A DNA stretch of 64,000 nt from VRUE01 sp963697805 (lineage in GTDB: Bacteria > Actinomycetota > Thermoleophilia > Solirubrobacterales > 70-9): contig CAVOPB010000001.1 of assembly GCA_963697805.1 (NCBI GenBank), forward strand, positions 620,001 to 684,000, read 5' to 3'. This document shows, piece after piece, positions 51,266 to 59,881 of the stretch. Positions within the stretch are counted from its first letter, which is position 1. Every line of letters starts with the position of its first letter. The notes beneath the pieces are model-generated. The model ran no database searches. It saw nothing but the letters and a program-made list of their open reading frames with translations, and was not told where the DNA came from. A program made the position numbers and the translations under genes.

Positions 51266-53743
51266 GTGCGACGCTCACTCCTCACCTTTGCCGCCGGCCG
51301 CCGGGCGAAGTGGGTCGTCTTCGGGATCTGGCTGGTCGGGATCTTCATCGCCGCCGGCCCGGCCGAACTCCCGGCGAGGTTCGAAGACGCCGAAAACAAC
51401 GAGGCGACCTCCTATCTGCCCGGCGACGCCGAGTCGACCCACGCGCTGGCCGCCACCGAAGAGCTGCAGAAGGGCGAACTCGCCCCCGCGGTGATCATCT
51501 ACCGCAACGAATCCGGGTTGACGGCCGCCGACCGCCAGACGATCTCCAAGGACGTCGAAGAAATGACGAGCAAGCGCTTCCCGGGCGTGATCGCCGACGG
51601 GGCGACGGCGGCGGCCGGCGGGAAAAAGGCACCCGACGCCGGAGCGCCGGCGCCGACCCAGGCGAATGGCTGCGGCGGACCGACCACGACGATCCCCGGC
51701 CAGCCGGCCGGCTACGCCCCGTTCGTCGGCCCGATCTGCTCCGAAGACGGCAAGGCTGCGATCGTCACCGCCTACATAGACGCCGAAGGCGAGGGCGATG
51801 TGATCCTCGACCCGGTCAAGTTCTGGCGCGAAGCGATCTCCGAACCGCCGAGCGGGTTGTCGGCGAAGATCACCGGTGGGGCCGGTTTCTCCGCCGACGG
51901 CATCGAAGTCTTCGAAAGCCTGAACGGCACCCTGCTTCTCGCCGCGGTCAGCCTGGTGATCTTCCTGCTGATCGTCATCTACCGCTCGCCGATGTTCTTC
52001 CTGATCCCACTGGCGTCGGTCCTCTTTGCCGAGACCCTCTCGCGCTCGGTCGGATACGGGGTCTCCGAGCTCGGCGTCACGGTCAACGGCCAGTCGAGCT
52101 CGATCATGTCGGTGCTGGTGCTGGGGGCGGGAACCGACTATGCGCTGCTGCTCGTGGCCCGCTACCGCGAGGAGTTGCACATCGAGACCGACCGCCACCA
52201 GGCGATGCGCACCGCCCTGCTCTCCGCCGGCCCGGCGATCGTCGCCTCGGCTGCGACGGTGATCGCGGCGCTGCTCTGCCTGACGTTGGCCAAGGTCAAC
52301 GGAACCGCCGGCCTCGGCCCGATCGCGGCGATCGGGATCGCCTGCGCCGCGCTCTCGATGCTGACGCTGCTGCCCGCGATGCTGACGATCTTCGGCCGCC
52401 GCGCCTTCTGGCCCTTCGTCCCCCACACGCCCGAGACCGCCCCCAGCGCCGACGAACTCTCCGCCCGCGGGCAGGCGGGCTGCGTCGAAGGCACCGGTTT
52501 CGGCGCCCTGATGAGGGTGATCGGCGCCTCGCTGCTGGTCCTGGTGCTTCTCCCGCTCGTCCTGATCAACTGGCTCCTGCGTGTGATCAGCCGTGGCCGG
52601 ATCCCGTCTCTGATCGTCGCCCCGCTCGACCGCGCCGTCTTCAAGCCCTACGAGGTGCGCCGGATTCAGCACGAGGTCGTCGCCGACGCCACCCACGGTT
52701 TCTGGAAACGCGTCGGCGACCGGGTGTCGGCCGCCCCCCTGCGGGTCACCGGCGCGGCGCTCGTGATCCTGCTCATCTTCTGCTGCGGCTTCGCGTTCTT
52801 CTCGACCGACCTGACCAGCGAAAACGCGTACAAAAACGAAGTCGAATCAGTCGAAGGCCAGAAGCTGCTCAGCAAGAGCTTCCCCTCGGGCGAAACCGCG
52901 CAGACCGACATCGTCGTCCGCGACCCGGCCGACGTCCAGGCGGTACGGAGCGCGGTGGCGGAATCCAAGGGCGTCGATTCGGTCTCCGAACCGGTCGCCG
53001 AGGGCCCACCCGGCGTACTCGTCCATGCGATTCTCGGCCCGGAACCGTATTCGACCGAAGCCTTCGATTTGGTCGAACCGATCCGCGAAGCGGCTCAATC
53101 CGTCGCGCCGAGCACCCTGGTCGGCGGCCCCACCGCGGTCGAATTCGACGTTCGCGACGCGGCGGGCTGGGACTCGATCGCGATCCCGCCGATCATCCTC
53201 GTCGTCGTCCTCCTGATCCTGATGCTGCTGCTGCGGGCGGTGGTCGCGCCGCTGGTCCTGATCGGGACCGTGATCCTCAGCTTCCTGGCCTCGCTCGGAG
53301 TCGGTTACTTCGTCTTCGACGTGATCTTCGATTACCCGGGGTCCGACCCCTCCCTGCCGCTATTCGCCTTCGTCTTCCTGGTCGCCCTTGGCGTCGACTA
53401 CAACATCTTCCTGATCTCGCGGGCCCGCGAGGAGACGATCAAACACGGCTCCGAGCAGGGGATCCTGCGCGCGCTGGCGGTCACCGGCGGGGTCATCACC
53501 AGCGCCGGGATCGTCCTCGCCGGAACCTTCCTCGTCCTCGCCAGCCTCCCGCTCACCTTCCTGACCGAGATCGGGTTCGTGGTCGCCTTCGGCGTCCTCC
53601 TCGATACCTTCCTCGTCCGCAGCATCCTCGTCCCGGCGATCGCGCTCGATCTCGGCGACACCTTCTGGTGGCCCTCCTACCTCAGCCGTCCCAGGAGCGG
53701 GACATCGCAGCCGGCCGAGGAGCGCGAGCCGGCGCCCACCTAG
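51266..53743 (+). CDS. MMPL/RND-family transporter
   Basis: 825 residues from GTG 51266 with GAGAGG upstream. It has two RND half-units: helix, periplasmic-type loop, then five helices, with GAGTDYALLLVARYREEL in the first and VALGVDYNIFLISRAREE in the second, the conserved Asp-Tyr pairs. The first loop has two extra cysteines (NGCGG, GPICSEDG) that could form a disulfide. It probably exports lipids or hydrophobic compounds. It is only distantly similar to the MMPL protein at 35.7 kb. Confidence 0.92.
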   Translation: MRRSLLTFAAGRRAKWVVFGIWLVGIFIAAGPAELPARFEDAENNEATSYLPGDAESTHALAATEELQKGELAPAVIIYRNESGLTAADRQTISKDVEEMTSKRFPGVIADGATAAAGGKKAPDAGAPAPTQANGCGGPTTTIPGQPAGYAPFVGPICSEDGKAAIVTAYIDAEGEGDVILDPVKFWREAISEPPSGLSAKITGGAGFSADGIEVFESLNGTLLLAAVSLVIFLLIVIYRSPMFFLIPLASVLFAETLSRSVGYGVSELGVTVNGQSSSIMSVLVLGAGTDYALLLVARYREELHIETDRHQAMRTALLSAGPAIVASAATVIAALLCLTLAKVNGTAGLGPIAAIGIACAALSMLTLLPAMLTIFGRRAFWPFVPHTPETAPSADELSARGQAGCVEGTGFGALMRVIGASLLVLVLLPLVLINWLLRVISRGRIPSLIVAPLDRAVFKPYEVRRIQHEVVADATHGFWKRVGDRVSAAPLRVTGAALVILLIFCCGFAFFSTDLTSENAYKNEVESVEGQKLLSKSFPSGETAQTDIVVRDPADVQAVRSAVAESKGVDSVSEPVAEGPPGVLVHAILGPEPYSTEAFDLVEPIREAAQSVAPSTLVGGPTAVEFDVRDAAGWDSIAIPPIILVVVLLILMLLLRAVVAPLVLIGTVILSFLASLGVGYFVFDVIFDYPGSDPSLPLFAFVFLVALGVDYNIFLISRAREETIKHGSEQGILRALAVTGGVITSAGIVLAGTFLVLASLPLTFLTEIGFVVAFGVLLDTFLVRSILVPAIALDLGDTFWWPSYLSRPRSGTSQPAEEREPAPT

Positions 53744-53749
53744 CCGCGA

Positions 53750-55102
53750 TCAGAGGACCGGGAGGAAGTTCTCGATCTCGTACGGGGTCACCTGGACCCG
53801 GTACTCGTCCCACTCCTGGCGCTTGATCTCGACGAAGCGGCGGAACGTGTGCTCGCCGAGGGTGCGAAGGACGAGCTCGGAGTCGGCGGTGATCTCGATC
53901 GCCTCGCCGAGGGTCTCGGGCAGTTGCTCGATCCCGCGCTGTGAGCGCTCCTCCGGCGAGAGGTGGTAGAGGTTCTGCTCCATCGGCTCGGGCAGCTCGT
54001 ACCCCTTCTCGACCCCCTCGAGACCGGCCTGGAGCATGCCGGCGAAGCAGAGGTAGGGGTTGCAGGCGGGGTCGGGACAGCGCAGCTCGGCCCGGGTCGC
54101 CCCCTCCTTGCCCGGGTGGTAGAGCGGCACCCTGATCAGCGCCGAGCGATTCCGCCGCGACCAGGCCAGGTAGACCGGCGCCTCGAAGCCCGGCACCAGG
54201 CGCTTGTAGGAGTTGACCCACTGGGCGAAGAGCGAGGAGATCTCGCGTGCGTGCTTGAGCTGACCGGCGATGAATGCCTTCGCGGTCGCCGAGAGGTAGT
54301 ACTGGTCCTCGGCGTCGAAGAAGGCGTTGCCCCCGTCCTTTCCGAGCGACTGATGGACGTGCATTCCGGACCCGTTCTCGCCGAACAGGGGCTTCGGCAT
54401 GAAGGTCGCGTGCCAGCCGTACTTCATCGCGTACTCCTTGACGACGATGCGGTACGTCATGCAGTCGTCAGCCATCTCGAGCGCGTTCTTGTAGCGCATG
54501 TCGACCTCGTGCTGGGAGGGGCCGACCTCGTGGTGGGTGTACTCGACGTGGATGCCCAATTTCTCGAGCGCGAGGACGGTGTCGCGACGGACGTCGGAGC
54601 CGGCGTCGAGGGTGGTCAGGTCGAAGTAGCCGCCCTCATCCAGGACCTCCGGCCTGCCGGCCTCGGGTTTTGCCGAACGAAAGTAGAAGTACTCGAGCTC
54701 GGGGCCGATGTTGTAGGCGTCGAAACCGAGATCCTCGGCCCGTTTCATCGCCCGCCGCAGGATCCAACGCGGGTCACCCTCATAGGGGTCGCCGCCGGGA
54801 ACCCTGATGTCGCAGAACATCCGCGCGACGGCGTTCTCGCCTTCCGGCCGCCAGGGGATCAGGGCGAACGTGGACGGGTCCGGCATCGCGATCATGTCGG
54901 ACTCCTCGATCGGGTTGAAGCCGGTGATCGAGGAGCCGTCGAAGCCCATACCGCCGTCGAACGCGTCCGTGAGCTCGGCGGCGTTGATCGAGAAGCTCTT
55001 GAGCTGACCGAGGACGTCGGTGAACCAGAGGCGCACGAATCGCACATCTCTTTCTTCGACGATCGCCGCCACGTCGGCGGCACTCTTCGGTCTGTCTGCC
55101 AT
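53750..55102 (-). CDS. glnA: Glutamine synthetase, type I (alpha-like)
   Basis: 450 residues. Signatures are FDGSSITGF, the glutamate/metal loop GPELEYFYF, FGENGSGMHVHQSL, and NRSALIRVPLYHPGKEGATRAE for nucleotide and substrate. The length, and the reading NLYHLSPEERSQRGIEQLP where enteric enzymes have the adenylylation tyrosine loop, fit the shorter GSI-alpha type that is usually feedback-regulated rather than adenylylated. It makes glutamine from glutamate, ammonia and ATP. Direct repeats in the divergent promoter region may bind a nitrogen or phosphate regulator. Confidence 0.96.
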   Translation of the reverse strand: MADRPKSAADVAAIVEERDVRFVRLWFTDVLGQLKSFSINAAELTDAFDGGMGFDGSSITGFNPIEESDMIAMPDPSTFALIPWRPEGENAVARMFCDIRVPGGDPYEGDPRWILRRAMKRAEDLGFDAYNIGPELEYFYFRSAKPEAGRPEVLDEGGYFDLTTLDAGSDVRRDTVLALEKLGIHVEYTHHEVGPSQHEVDMRYKNALEMADDCMTYRIVVKEYAMKYGWHATFMPKPLFGENGSGMHVHQSLGKDGGNAFFDAEDQYYLSATAKAFIAGQLKHAREISSLFAQWVNSYKRLVPGFEAPVYLAWSRRNRSALIRVPLYHPGKEGATRAELRCPDPACNPYLCFAGMLQAGLEGVEKGYELPEPMEQNLYHLSPEERSQRGIEQLPETLGEAIEITADSELVLRTLGEHTFRRFVEIKRQEWDEYRVQVTPYEIENFLPVL

Positions 55103-55236
55103 CCCGGCCTCCTTGGCTCTCGCCCTCGTTGGAGTCGCAAAGATAGGCGAAGTGAACCGCTGAGGTGCGAAACCGCGTAATCCGGGTAGGAGACGCGTGA
55201 CCGCGGGGCTTGCGGGAGGCGTCGAAACCCGGTATA

Positions 55237-55303
55237 ACTTACTTCAGGTAAGTAATTGGCCTAAAGTAAAGTAAAGGCAACGTAAAGGCTCTGTAAAGCG
55301 AAA
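55237..55303. promoter_or_regulatory. Inverted repeat plus 11-bp-phased direct repeats between glnA and an AhpD-like gene
   Basis: ACTTAC-N5-GTAAGT (55237-55253) is a perfect short inverted repeat. It is followed by three TAAAG units in tandem (55262-55276) and by GTAAAG starting at 55271, 55282 and 55293, an exact 11-bp register. OmpR-family regulators (PhoB/PhoP, GlnR) bind direct repeats with this spacing, and GlnR half-sites have a similar GTNAC/GNAAC look. Regulator identity is inference. The stretch is strikingly AT-rich for this genome. Confidence 0.6.
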
Positions 55304-55337
55304 TTTCGTCAGTCCGAGCCGAAAGCGGAGAACCCAC

Positions 55338-55904
55338 GTGACAGTTAAAACAGCAGTCAGCAGATTCCACATCCACGACGAGTTGACGGCCCCGGACGAG
55401 AGCGCTCCCCTGCTCAAGAGCATCCAGGCGGCCGGCGGCGCGGTCACCAAGTTCATCGGCGTCCTCGCCGGCGCCCCGTCGGTGCTTCGTGCCTACACGC
55501 GGATGCGCTCAGAGCTTCGCAGCGGCGTCCTCCCTCGCCCGACCCGTGAGCGGATCGCGCTCGCGGTCGCCGAGCACCGCCACGACTACTACAGCATCGC
55601 CCAGCACGCCAAATCGGCCAAACGCGCCGGCCTCGGCCTCGATGAGGTCACGAGGGCCCGCAATTTCACCTCCAACGACCCCAAGGAGGCGGCATTGCTC
55701 GCCTTCCTCAAGGCCACGCTCGAGGCCGACGGATATCCCCCCCACCACCTCCACGAGGAGGCGCGGGAGATCGGCTGGAGCGACGAGGAGATCCTCGAGG
55801 CCGTCGGGCATCTGGCACTGAACGAGTTCCAGAGCCTGATCGCGATCGCGGCGGCGCTGCCGAAGGACCAGGCTACGCCGGCGGTCCTCCCCTCGGCCGC
55901 GTAG
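55338..55904 (+). CDS. AhpD/carboxymuconolactone-decarboxylase-like protein without the CxxC pair
   Basis: 188 residues from GTG 55338. The helical AhpD-like core is recognisable: PRPTRERIALAVAEHRHDYYSIAQHAK, then GLGLDEVTRARNF, AALLAFLKATLEADGYPP and WSDEEILEAVGHLALNEF. In peroxidase members the active pair CxxC sits where this protein reads YYSIAQH, so it cannot use the usual disulfide chemistry. The histidine is kept. The role is unknown; it may be a decarboxylase-type or non-enzymatic member. It has its own promoter region shared with glnA. Confidence 0.82.
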   Translation: MTVKTAVSRFHIHDELTAPDESAPLLKSIQAAGGAVTKFIGVLAGAPSVLRAYTRMRSELRSGVLPRPTRERIALAVAEHRHDYYSIAQHAKSAKRAGLGLDEVTRARNFTSNDPKEAALLAFLKATLEADGYPPHHLHEEAREIGWSDEEILEAVGHLALNEFQSLIAIAAALPKDQATPAVLPSAA

Positions 55905-55916
55905 TCCGAGGCCCGG

Positions 55917-56615
55917 TCAGGGCATCACCACGGTGGCTGTGTAGAGCAGCCGAGCCGTGGAATAGCGGCAGCCGTAGGTGGCGCGTCTCCCGACGCGCTG
56001 CTGCGGTTCGCCCTGGCGGACGGCCGTCGTGTTGGTGCACTTGCCCGGCAGGCGGCTCGCCCGCCAGGCGTTCTTGGTCGAGAGGCCCTGGGCGAAGGCG
56101 GGGGCCCAGGTCGGGACGGTGAGGCCGACGATGTCGCCCTTCTGGACCGGAAGCGAGGCGCCGAACTTGACGGTCCGCCCGAGGAACGGGCTGAGGACGC
56201 GGACCGAGCCCTGCTTGCGCAGGTTGAAGCGCGGTGGATTCGTTTCCGGGATGCGCCGCAGGATCGCCAGCCGTGCCTGAGGCGGTGTCCCGAAGAAACC
56301 GTTGAAGAAGGAGCGCTGGGTGTTGGTCGGCTGCGCGAGGGTCAGCGTCCAATTCTTGATCGTGCCGTCACGCGGGACCTGAAACGGAAGGCTCGTCTGG
56401 TCGGTGCTGATCTGAAATCCGGTGACGCTGCCGACCGCCTGGCACGGCGACTCCGGGCAGGAGGGGTCGGGAGTGGTGTTGGTTTGACCGAGGACGACGG
56501 TCGTGCTCGAGCTCGTCGCGGCACCGGCGCCGCCGACTGAGGCGACGACCATCACCGCCAGGCACACCATCAGCAGTGTGGCCACCACGCCGCCGCGCTT
56601 GGAGAGGTCCGGCAT
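55917..56615 (-). CDS. Secreted hypothetical protein
   Basis: 232 residues with a signal peptide (VVATLLMVCLAVMVVASV, then GGAGAA). The mature part is beta-rich (TGFQISTDQTSLPFQVPRDG, WTLTLAQPT, GDIVGLTVPTWAP) and has cysteines in PSCPESPCQ and near the end (GKCTN, YGCRYS) that could pair. Similar exported proteins of unknown role are common in Solirubrobacterales-type genomes. Convergent with the AhpD-like gene. No enzymatic motif is seen. Confidence 0.75.
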   Translation of the reverse strand: MPDLSKRGGVVATLLMVCLAVMVVASVGGAGAATSSSTTVVLGQTNTTPDPSCPESPCQAVGSVTGFQISTDQTSLPFQVPRDGTIKNWTLTLAQPTNTQRSFFNGFFGTPPQARLAILRRIPETNPPRFNLRKQGSVRVLSPFLGRTVKFGASLPVQKGDIVGLTVPTWAPAFAQGLSTKNAWRASRLPGKCTNTTAVRQGEPQQRVGRRATYGCRYSTARLLYTATVVMP

Positions 56616-56663
56616 TGACGGAAGAGAGTACCCGCAGAGGCGGCGGTTTCGCCGCCGGTCCCG

Positions 56664-57173
56664 CTATTCGCCCGCCGGGCGGCCGATCGCGTAATGGACC
56701 TGGTTCGCGCCTTCGAAGCCGAGCGCCAGGCGGGCGCCGTTGGTGAGGTCCCAGGAGTTGCCGATCGAGTAGGGACCGCGGTCGATGACCCGGGCAACGA
56801 TCGAGCGGCCGCGATAGAGGAACTTGACCGCGGTTCCACAGGGGAGCGTCCGGTGGGCGACGCCGATCGTGGCCGGCCGCAGGGTCTGGCCGCAGGCGGT
56901 GTGGCGGCCGTAGAGGCCCGGCCCGTACCAGGTGGCGCCGGCCGAGCGCATCGCGGTGAAGACGAAGGCATCTTCGACGAGGGTGCTTTCGCTCGCCGAG
57001 CCGCTGTTCGGGAAGGCCGAGGCGCCGCCGGTTATCGCCTGCGCGGGGGCGGCGCCGAGCAGCAGCGCCGAGCCGACCAGGAGCGCCGGGAGCAGGGCGC
57101 GCAGCGGCCCGCGGCGCAGCCGAGCCCGTCGTGTCTGATCTTTCCGCCCAAGGCGGTTCCTGCCTACGTTCAT
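56664..57173 (-). CDS. RlpA-like secreted double-psi beta-barrel protein
   Basis: 169 residues: a basic N-terminus, signal helix ALLPALLVGSALLLGAAP ending AQA, then the RlpA-like domain (ATWYGPGLYGRHTACGQTL, GVAHRTLPCGTAVKFLYRG, VARVIDRGPYSIGNSWDL). The catalytic-type Asp-Arg-Gly-Pro loop is present. Such proteins cut or bind peptidoglycan glycan strands. A c-di-AMP riboswitch immediately upstream indicates control by cell-wall/osmotic signalling, as with rpf and rlpA-type genes elsewhere in actinobacteria. Confidence 0.88.
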   Translation of the reverse strand: MNVGRNRLGRKDQTRRARLRRGPLRALLPALLVGSALLLGAAPAQAITGGASAFPNSGSASESTLVEDAFVFTAMRSAGATWYGPGLYGRHTACGQTLRPATIGVAHRTLPCGTAVKFLYRGRSIVARVIDRGPYSIGNSWDLTNGARLALGFEGANQVHYAIGRPAGE

Positions 57174-57178
57174 CGTCT

Positions 57179-57315
57179 CTTCCTGACGCTTACGGGGTTA
57201 GCTGACGGGCTCGCGCTGAAAGAGCTGCGCTACGCGGCAGATGCCGGCGATTCGCCCCAACCAATCTGGGTCCCCCGTTCTCCGCGATATGTGGGCGGAG
57301 ATTCAGCGGAAGTTG
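57179..57315 (-). ncRNA. ydaO/yuaA c-di-AMP riboswitch
   Basis: Read on the minus strand towards the RlpA-like ATG at 57173, the leader contains the conserved blocks of this riboswitch in order: a hairpin CTCCGC...GCGGAG, then GGGGGACCCA, GGGGCGAATC, a GCCGGC segment, and near the end AGCCCGTCAGCTAACC, GTAAGCGTCAGGAAGAG. Actinobacterial members sit upstream of cell-wall hydrolase genes and switch them off when c-di-AMP is high. The exact 5' boundary is approximate. Confidence 0.88.
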
Positions 57316-57346
57316 GCGGCACGTTAGCAAACGCTAAGACGGAATA

Positions 57347-57372
57347 GGAAAGACCCCTCGCGGGGCCTTTCC
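57347..57372 (-). terminator. Hairpin terminator after the RNase P RNA gene
   Basis: GGAAAGACCCC and GGGGCCTTTCC pair around a short loop, directly at the 3' end of the RNase P RNA on the minus strand. The sequence after it (TATTCC) is only weakly T-rich. Confidence 0.7.
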
Positions 57373-57373
57373 G

Positions 57374-57742
57374 TTAGCGGGCCTGTAAGCCGGATCCTGT
57401 CGTGAGCGATCATCTGTCTCCCCGGGGCCCTCGCCCCGGGTGAGCCACCGCAGTGGCCCTGCGGCCCACCTGGACCTCGCCGGGTCGGGTCGACGGTCCT
57501 GTTTGGCCTTGCACCTGGCGGGGTTTGCCTGGCCGCCGCGTCACCGCGACGCCGGTGCGCTCTTACCGCACCATTTCACCTTTGCCTGTTCGCGGCTCAC
57601 GTGTGGCCGCGCCATCGGCCGTGTCATTTCTGTGGCACTTTCCCGCGGGTTTCCCCGGGTGGGCGTTACCCACCGCCATGCCCTTCGGTGTCCGGACTTT
57701 CCTCGAGGGGTTTTCTCTCCCCGCGATCGCTCAGCCCGCCCG
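57374..57742 (-). ncRNA. rnpB: RNase P RNA (bacterial type A)
   Basis: On the minus strand the core CGAGGAAAGTCCGGAC near the 5' end, GAAAGTGCCACAGAAATGAC in the middle, GGTGAAATGGTGCGGTAAGAG and the 3' CR-V block GGATCCGGCTTACAGGCCC are all diagnostic. The 5' GCGGGCTG can pair with CAGGCCCGC at the 3' end to close helix P1. It is the catalytic RNA for tRNA 5' maturation. About 370 bases, as expected. Ends are estimated from the P1 pairing. Protein-like frames across this stretch are not genes. Confidence 0.95.
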
Positions 57743-57782
57743 TCAAGGGTAGCGCCGCTGGTGGAGAGCCGCGAGCGGTGCC

Positions 57783-58397
57783 TCAGATCTTGCGGAGTAC
57801 GCCGATGACGCGGCCGAGGACGGTCGCATCTGGCGTCCGGATCGGCTCCATCGCCTCGTTCTCGGGCTGGAGCCGGATGTGGTCGTCCTCCTGGAAGAAG
57901 CGCTTGACCGTCGCCTCCTCGCCGATCAGGGCGACGACGATTTCGCCGTCGTCGGCCTCCTCGGCGGGCCGGACAACGGCGTAGTCGCCGTCGAAGATGC
58001 CCGCTTCCTTCATGCTTTCGCCGCGGACGCGGAGAATGTAGTCGCCTTCCTCGCCACCGATCACATCGGGAATCTCGATGTACTCCTCGATGTTCTCTTC
58101 GGCGACGATCGGCTCACCGGCGGCGACGCTGCCGACCAGCGGGATCCCGTTCTCACCCGGCAGGATCGTCTTCTTGGCGCGGTCGAAGAGGAGCTCGATC
58201 GCCCGCGGTTTGGAAGGGTCGCGGCGGAGCAGCCCGATCTTCTCGAGGTTCGCGAGGTGGGCGTGGACCGTGGAGGACGAGTGCAGCCCGACCGCTTTGC
58301 CGATCTCGCGGACGGTCGGTGGGTACCCGGTCTTCGCCGCGTAGCGGCGGATGAAGTCGAAAATCTCCTTCTGGCGCTTGGTCAGGTCGAAGTCCAT
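57783..58397 (-). CDS. lexA: LexA SOS-response repressor
   Basis: 204 residues. Winged helix at the N-terminus (YPPTVREIGKAVGLHSSSTV), the self-cleavage bond A93-G94 in SVAAGEP, catalytic S128 in RGESM and K165 in ATVKRFF. RecA-stimulated autoproteolysis releases the SOS regulon. A perfect LexA box lies 47 bases upstream of its start, giving autoregulation. Its stop is close to the 5' end of the RNase P RNA gene on the same strand. Confidence 0.97.
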   Translation of the reverse strand: MDFDLTKRQKEIFDFIRRYAAKTGYPPTVREIGKAVGLHSSSTVHAHLANLEKIGLLRRDPSKPRAIELLFDRAKKTILPGENGIPLVGSVAAGEPIVAEENIEEYIEIPDVIGGEEGDYILRVRGESMKEAGIFDGDYAVVRPAEEADDGEIVVALIGEEATVKRFFQEDDHIRLQPENEAMEPIRTPDATVLGRVIGVLRKI

Positions 58398-58443
58398 CGG
58401 CGCCTCTCACTCACCAAATGCGCCCGCGCATATCTCGGACGTC

Positions 58444-58457
58444 CGAACACTTGTTCG
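58444..58457. promoter_or_regulatory. LexA (SOS) box
   Basis: CGAACACTTGTTCG matches the actinobacterial consensus CGAAC-N4-GTTCG perfectly and sits upstream of lexA. It should mediate autorepression. Confidence 0.93.
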
Positions 58458-58549
58458 GAGGCTACCGATTCGATCGGACCTCCGCAACCGGCGGTCGGCG
58501 CCGCCCGCCGCCACCCGGCCCGGACTTATCTAGAATCGACCGCCCGCAC

Positions 58550-58635
<86 letters not shown>

Positions 58636-58644
58636 TGGAAGGAA

Positions 58645-59772
58645 TCAGGCGACCGGACGGTCGCCCTGGGAGAGGAACTCCGTCAGGTAGCGACTGGCGA
58701 TCTTCCCCTTGTCCGCGCCGTCCCACAGCGGCTCCTCGCTCGCCTTCGAGATTTCCCCGCGGCCCCCGGCCAGGTGGCCGCAGAGGAACAGCGGCTGCGC
58801 GCCGGTCCAGAGAACCCCGCGTATGACCGGATCGAGGGGCGCGGCCTCAACCTCGCAGCCGAGCTCGGCGGCGATCGCTTCGGCGACGACGTCTGCCTGC
58901 TGGGTCGCGATGCCCCCCTGCTTGACCGGAAAGCTGGTCACGTCCCCGGCGGCATAGGCATGCTCCACCCCTCTGATCCGGCAGTGATCGTCAACGGCGA
59001 CGAAGCCGTCGGGGTCATGGGGCACACCGGCGATCTGCCGACCTTCGATTCGGGGCATCCCGAGGACGGCGTCGGCCTCGATCGTGGCGCTGGGTGTGAC
59101 CGTCAGCTGTCCGTCCTCGAACCTGACCGGCGTCGCCCGTGTGATGACCTCGATGTCCCTCTCGGCCAGCAGCTGTCCGACCCTCTCACTCGCCTGGCGG
59201 CCGAACATGTCGAGCGGAGCGTCCTCGGGGGTGACGATGGCCAGGCTCGCACCGCTGACGCCGGCCTTCGAAAGCTCACGCTCGGCGAGAAGGGCGAGCT
59301 CGTACATCGGCAGGGCCCAGGTGCCCCCGCCCGGCATCGTGAACACCAGCCGGCGCACCCTCTGCTCGAGCAGGTCGCCGACGACATCCCGGACCTTGCT
59401 GTCGTCGGCAACGCCCCAGAAGGTCACCGCCCCCGGGACTCCGGCGAGCAGGCGCGAACCGCAGGCGATCAGCAGGTGGTCGTAGTCGATCACCTCACCA
59501 TCGTGGGTATGGGCTCGCTGACCCTCGCCCTCGATGGACCCGATGCTCCCGAGATGGAAGCTGGCGCCGCAGCGCTCCGCGAGCGGTCCCAGCTGATAGC
59601 GCATCACGTGCGAGGAGCCGTAGGGCTCTGCGACCGCAAAGGGCCGGTAGACGAAGTCCTCGCCGGGGGAGTTGATCCGGACATCGACCCGATCGCCCGC
59701 CAGCTCCTGCAGGGCGATCGCGGCCTCGAGGCTCGCCACGCCGCCGCCGATGATCAGAACCTTCGAGCTCAT
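58645..59772 (-). CDS. FAD-dependent pyridine-nucleotide-disulfide-type oxidoreductase (sulfide:quinone-oxidoreductase-like)
   Basis: 375 residues from ATG 59772 (the frame is open further upstream but low-complexity). It has an N-terminal dinucleotide-binding fold VLIIGGGVASLEAAIAL, the second FAD-binding signature HAYAAGDVTSFPVKQGG, and the QQADVVAEAIAAEL segment, all in the SQR/NDH-2-like layout. Cysteines are few (for example RCGASF, IACGSR, LGCEVE), so the redox-cysteine pair of true SQR is not clearly present; it may be a related quinone reductase. It probably acts at the cytoplasmic face of the membrane. Confidence 0.82.
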   Translation of the reverse strand: MSSKVLIIGGGVASLEAAIALQELAGDRVDVRINSPGEDFVYRPFAVAEPYGSSHVMRYQLGPLAERCGASFHLGSIGSIEGEGQRAHTHDGEVIDYDHLLIACGSRLLAGVPGAVTFWGVADDSKVRDVVGDLLEQRVRRLVFTMPGGGTWALPMYELALLAERELSKAGVSGASLAIVTPEDAPLDMFGRQASERVGQLLAERDIEVITRATPVRFEDGQLTVTPSATIEADAVLGMPRIEGRQIAGVPHDPDGFVAVDDHCRIRGVEHAYAAGDVTSFPVKQGGIATQQADVVAEAIAAELGCEVEAAPLDPVIRGVLWTGAQPLFLCGHLAGGRGEISKASEEPLWDGADKGKIASRYLTEFLSQGDRPVA

Positions 59773-59881
59773 TGGCGGAAGTCTGTCGCCCGGGGTGAGG
59801 CGTGGCATCCGGGAAAGCCCCACTCGTTGCGTGCGGCCTATTCCCGATATCGGCCAGCGGTGCTCGTCGTAGCTTCCCGGC

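Noticed and set aside
57440..57984. Three overlapping plus-strand frames of 100-130 codons
   Set aside because: They lie over the RNase P RNA gene and the end of lexA on the other strand.
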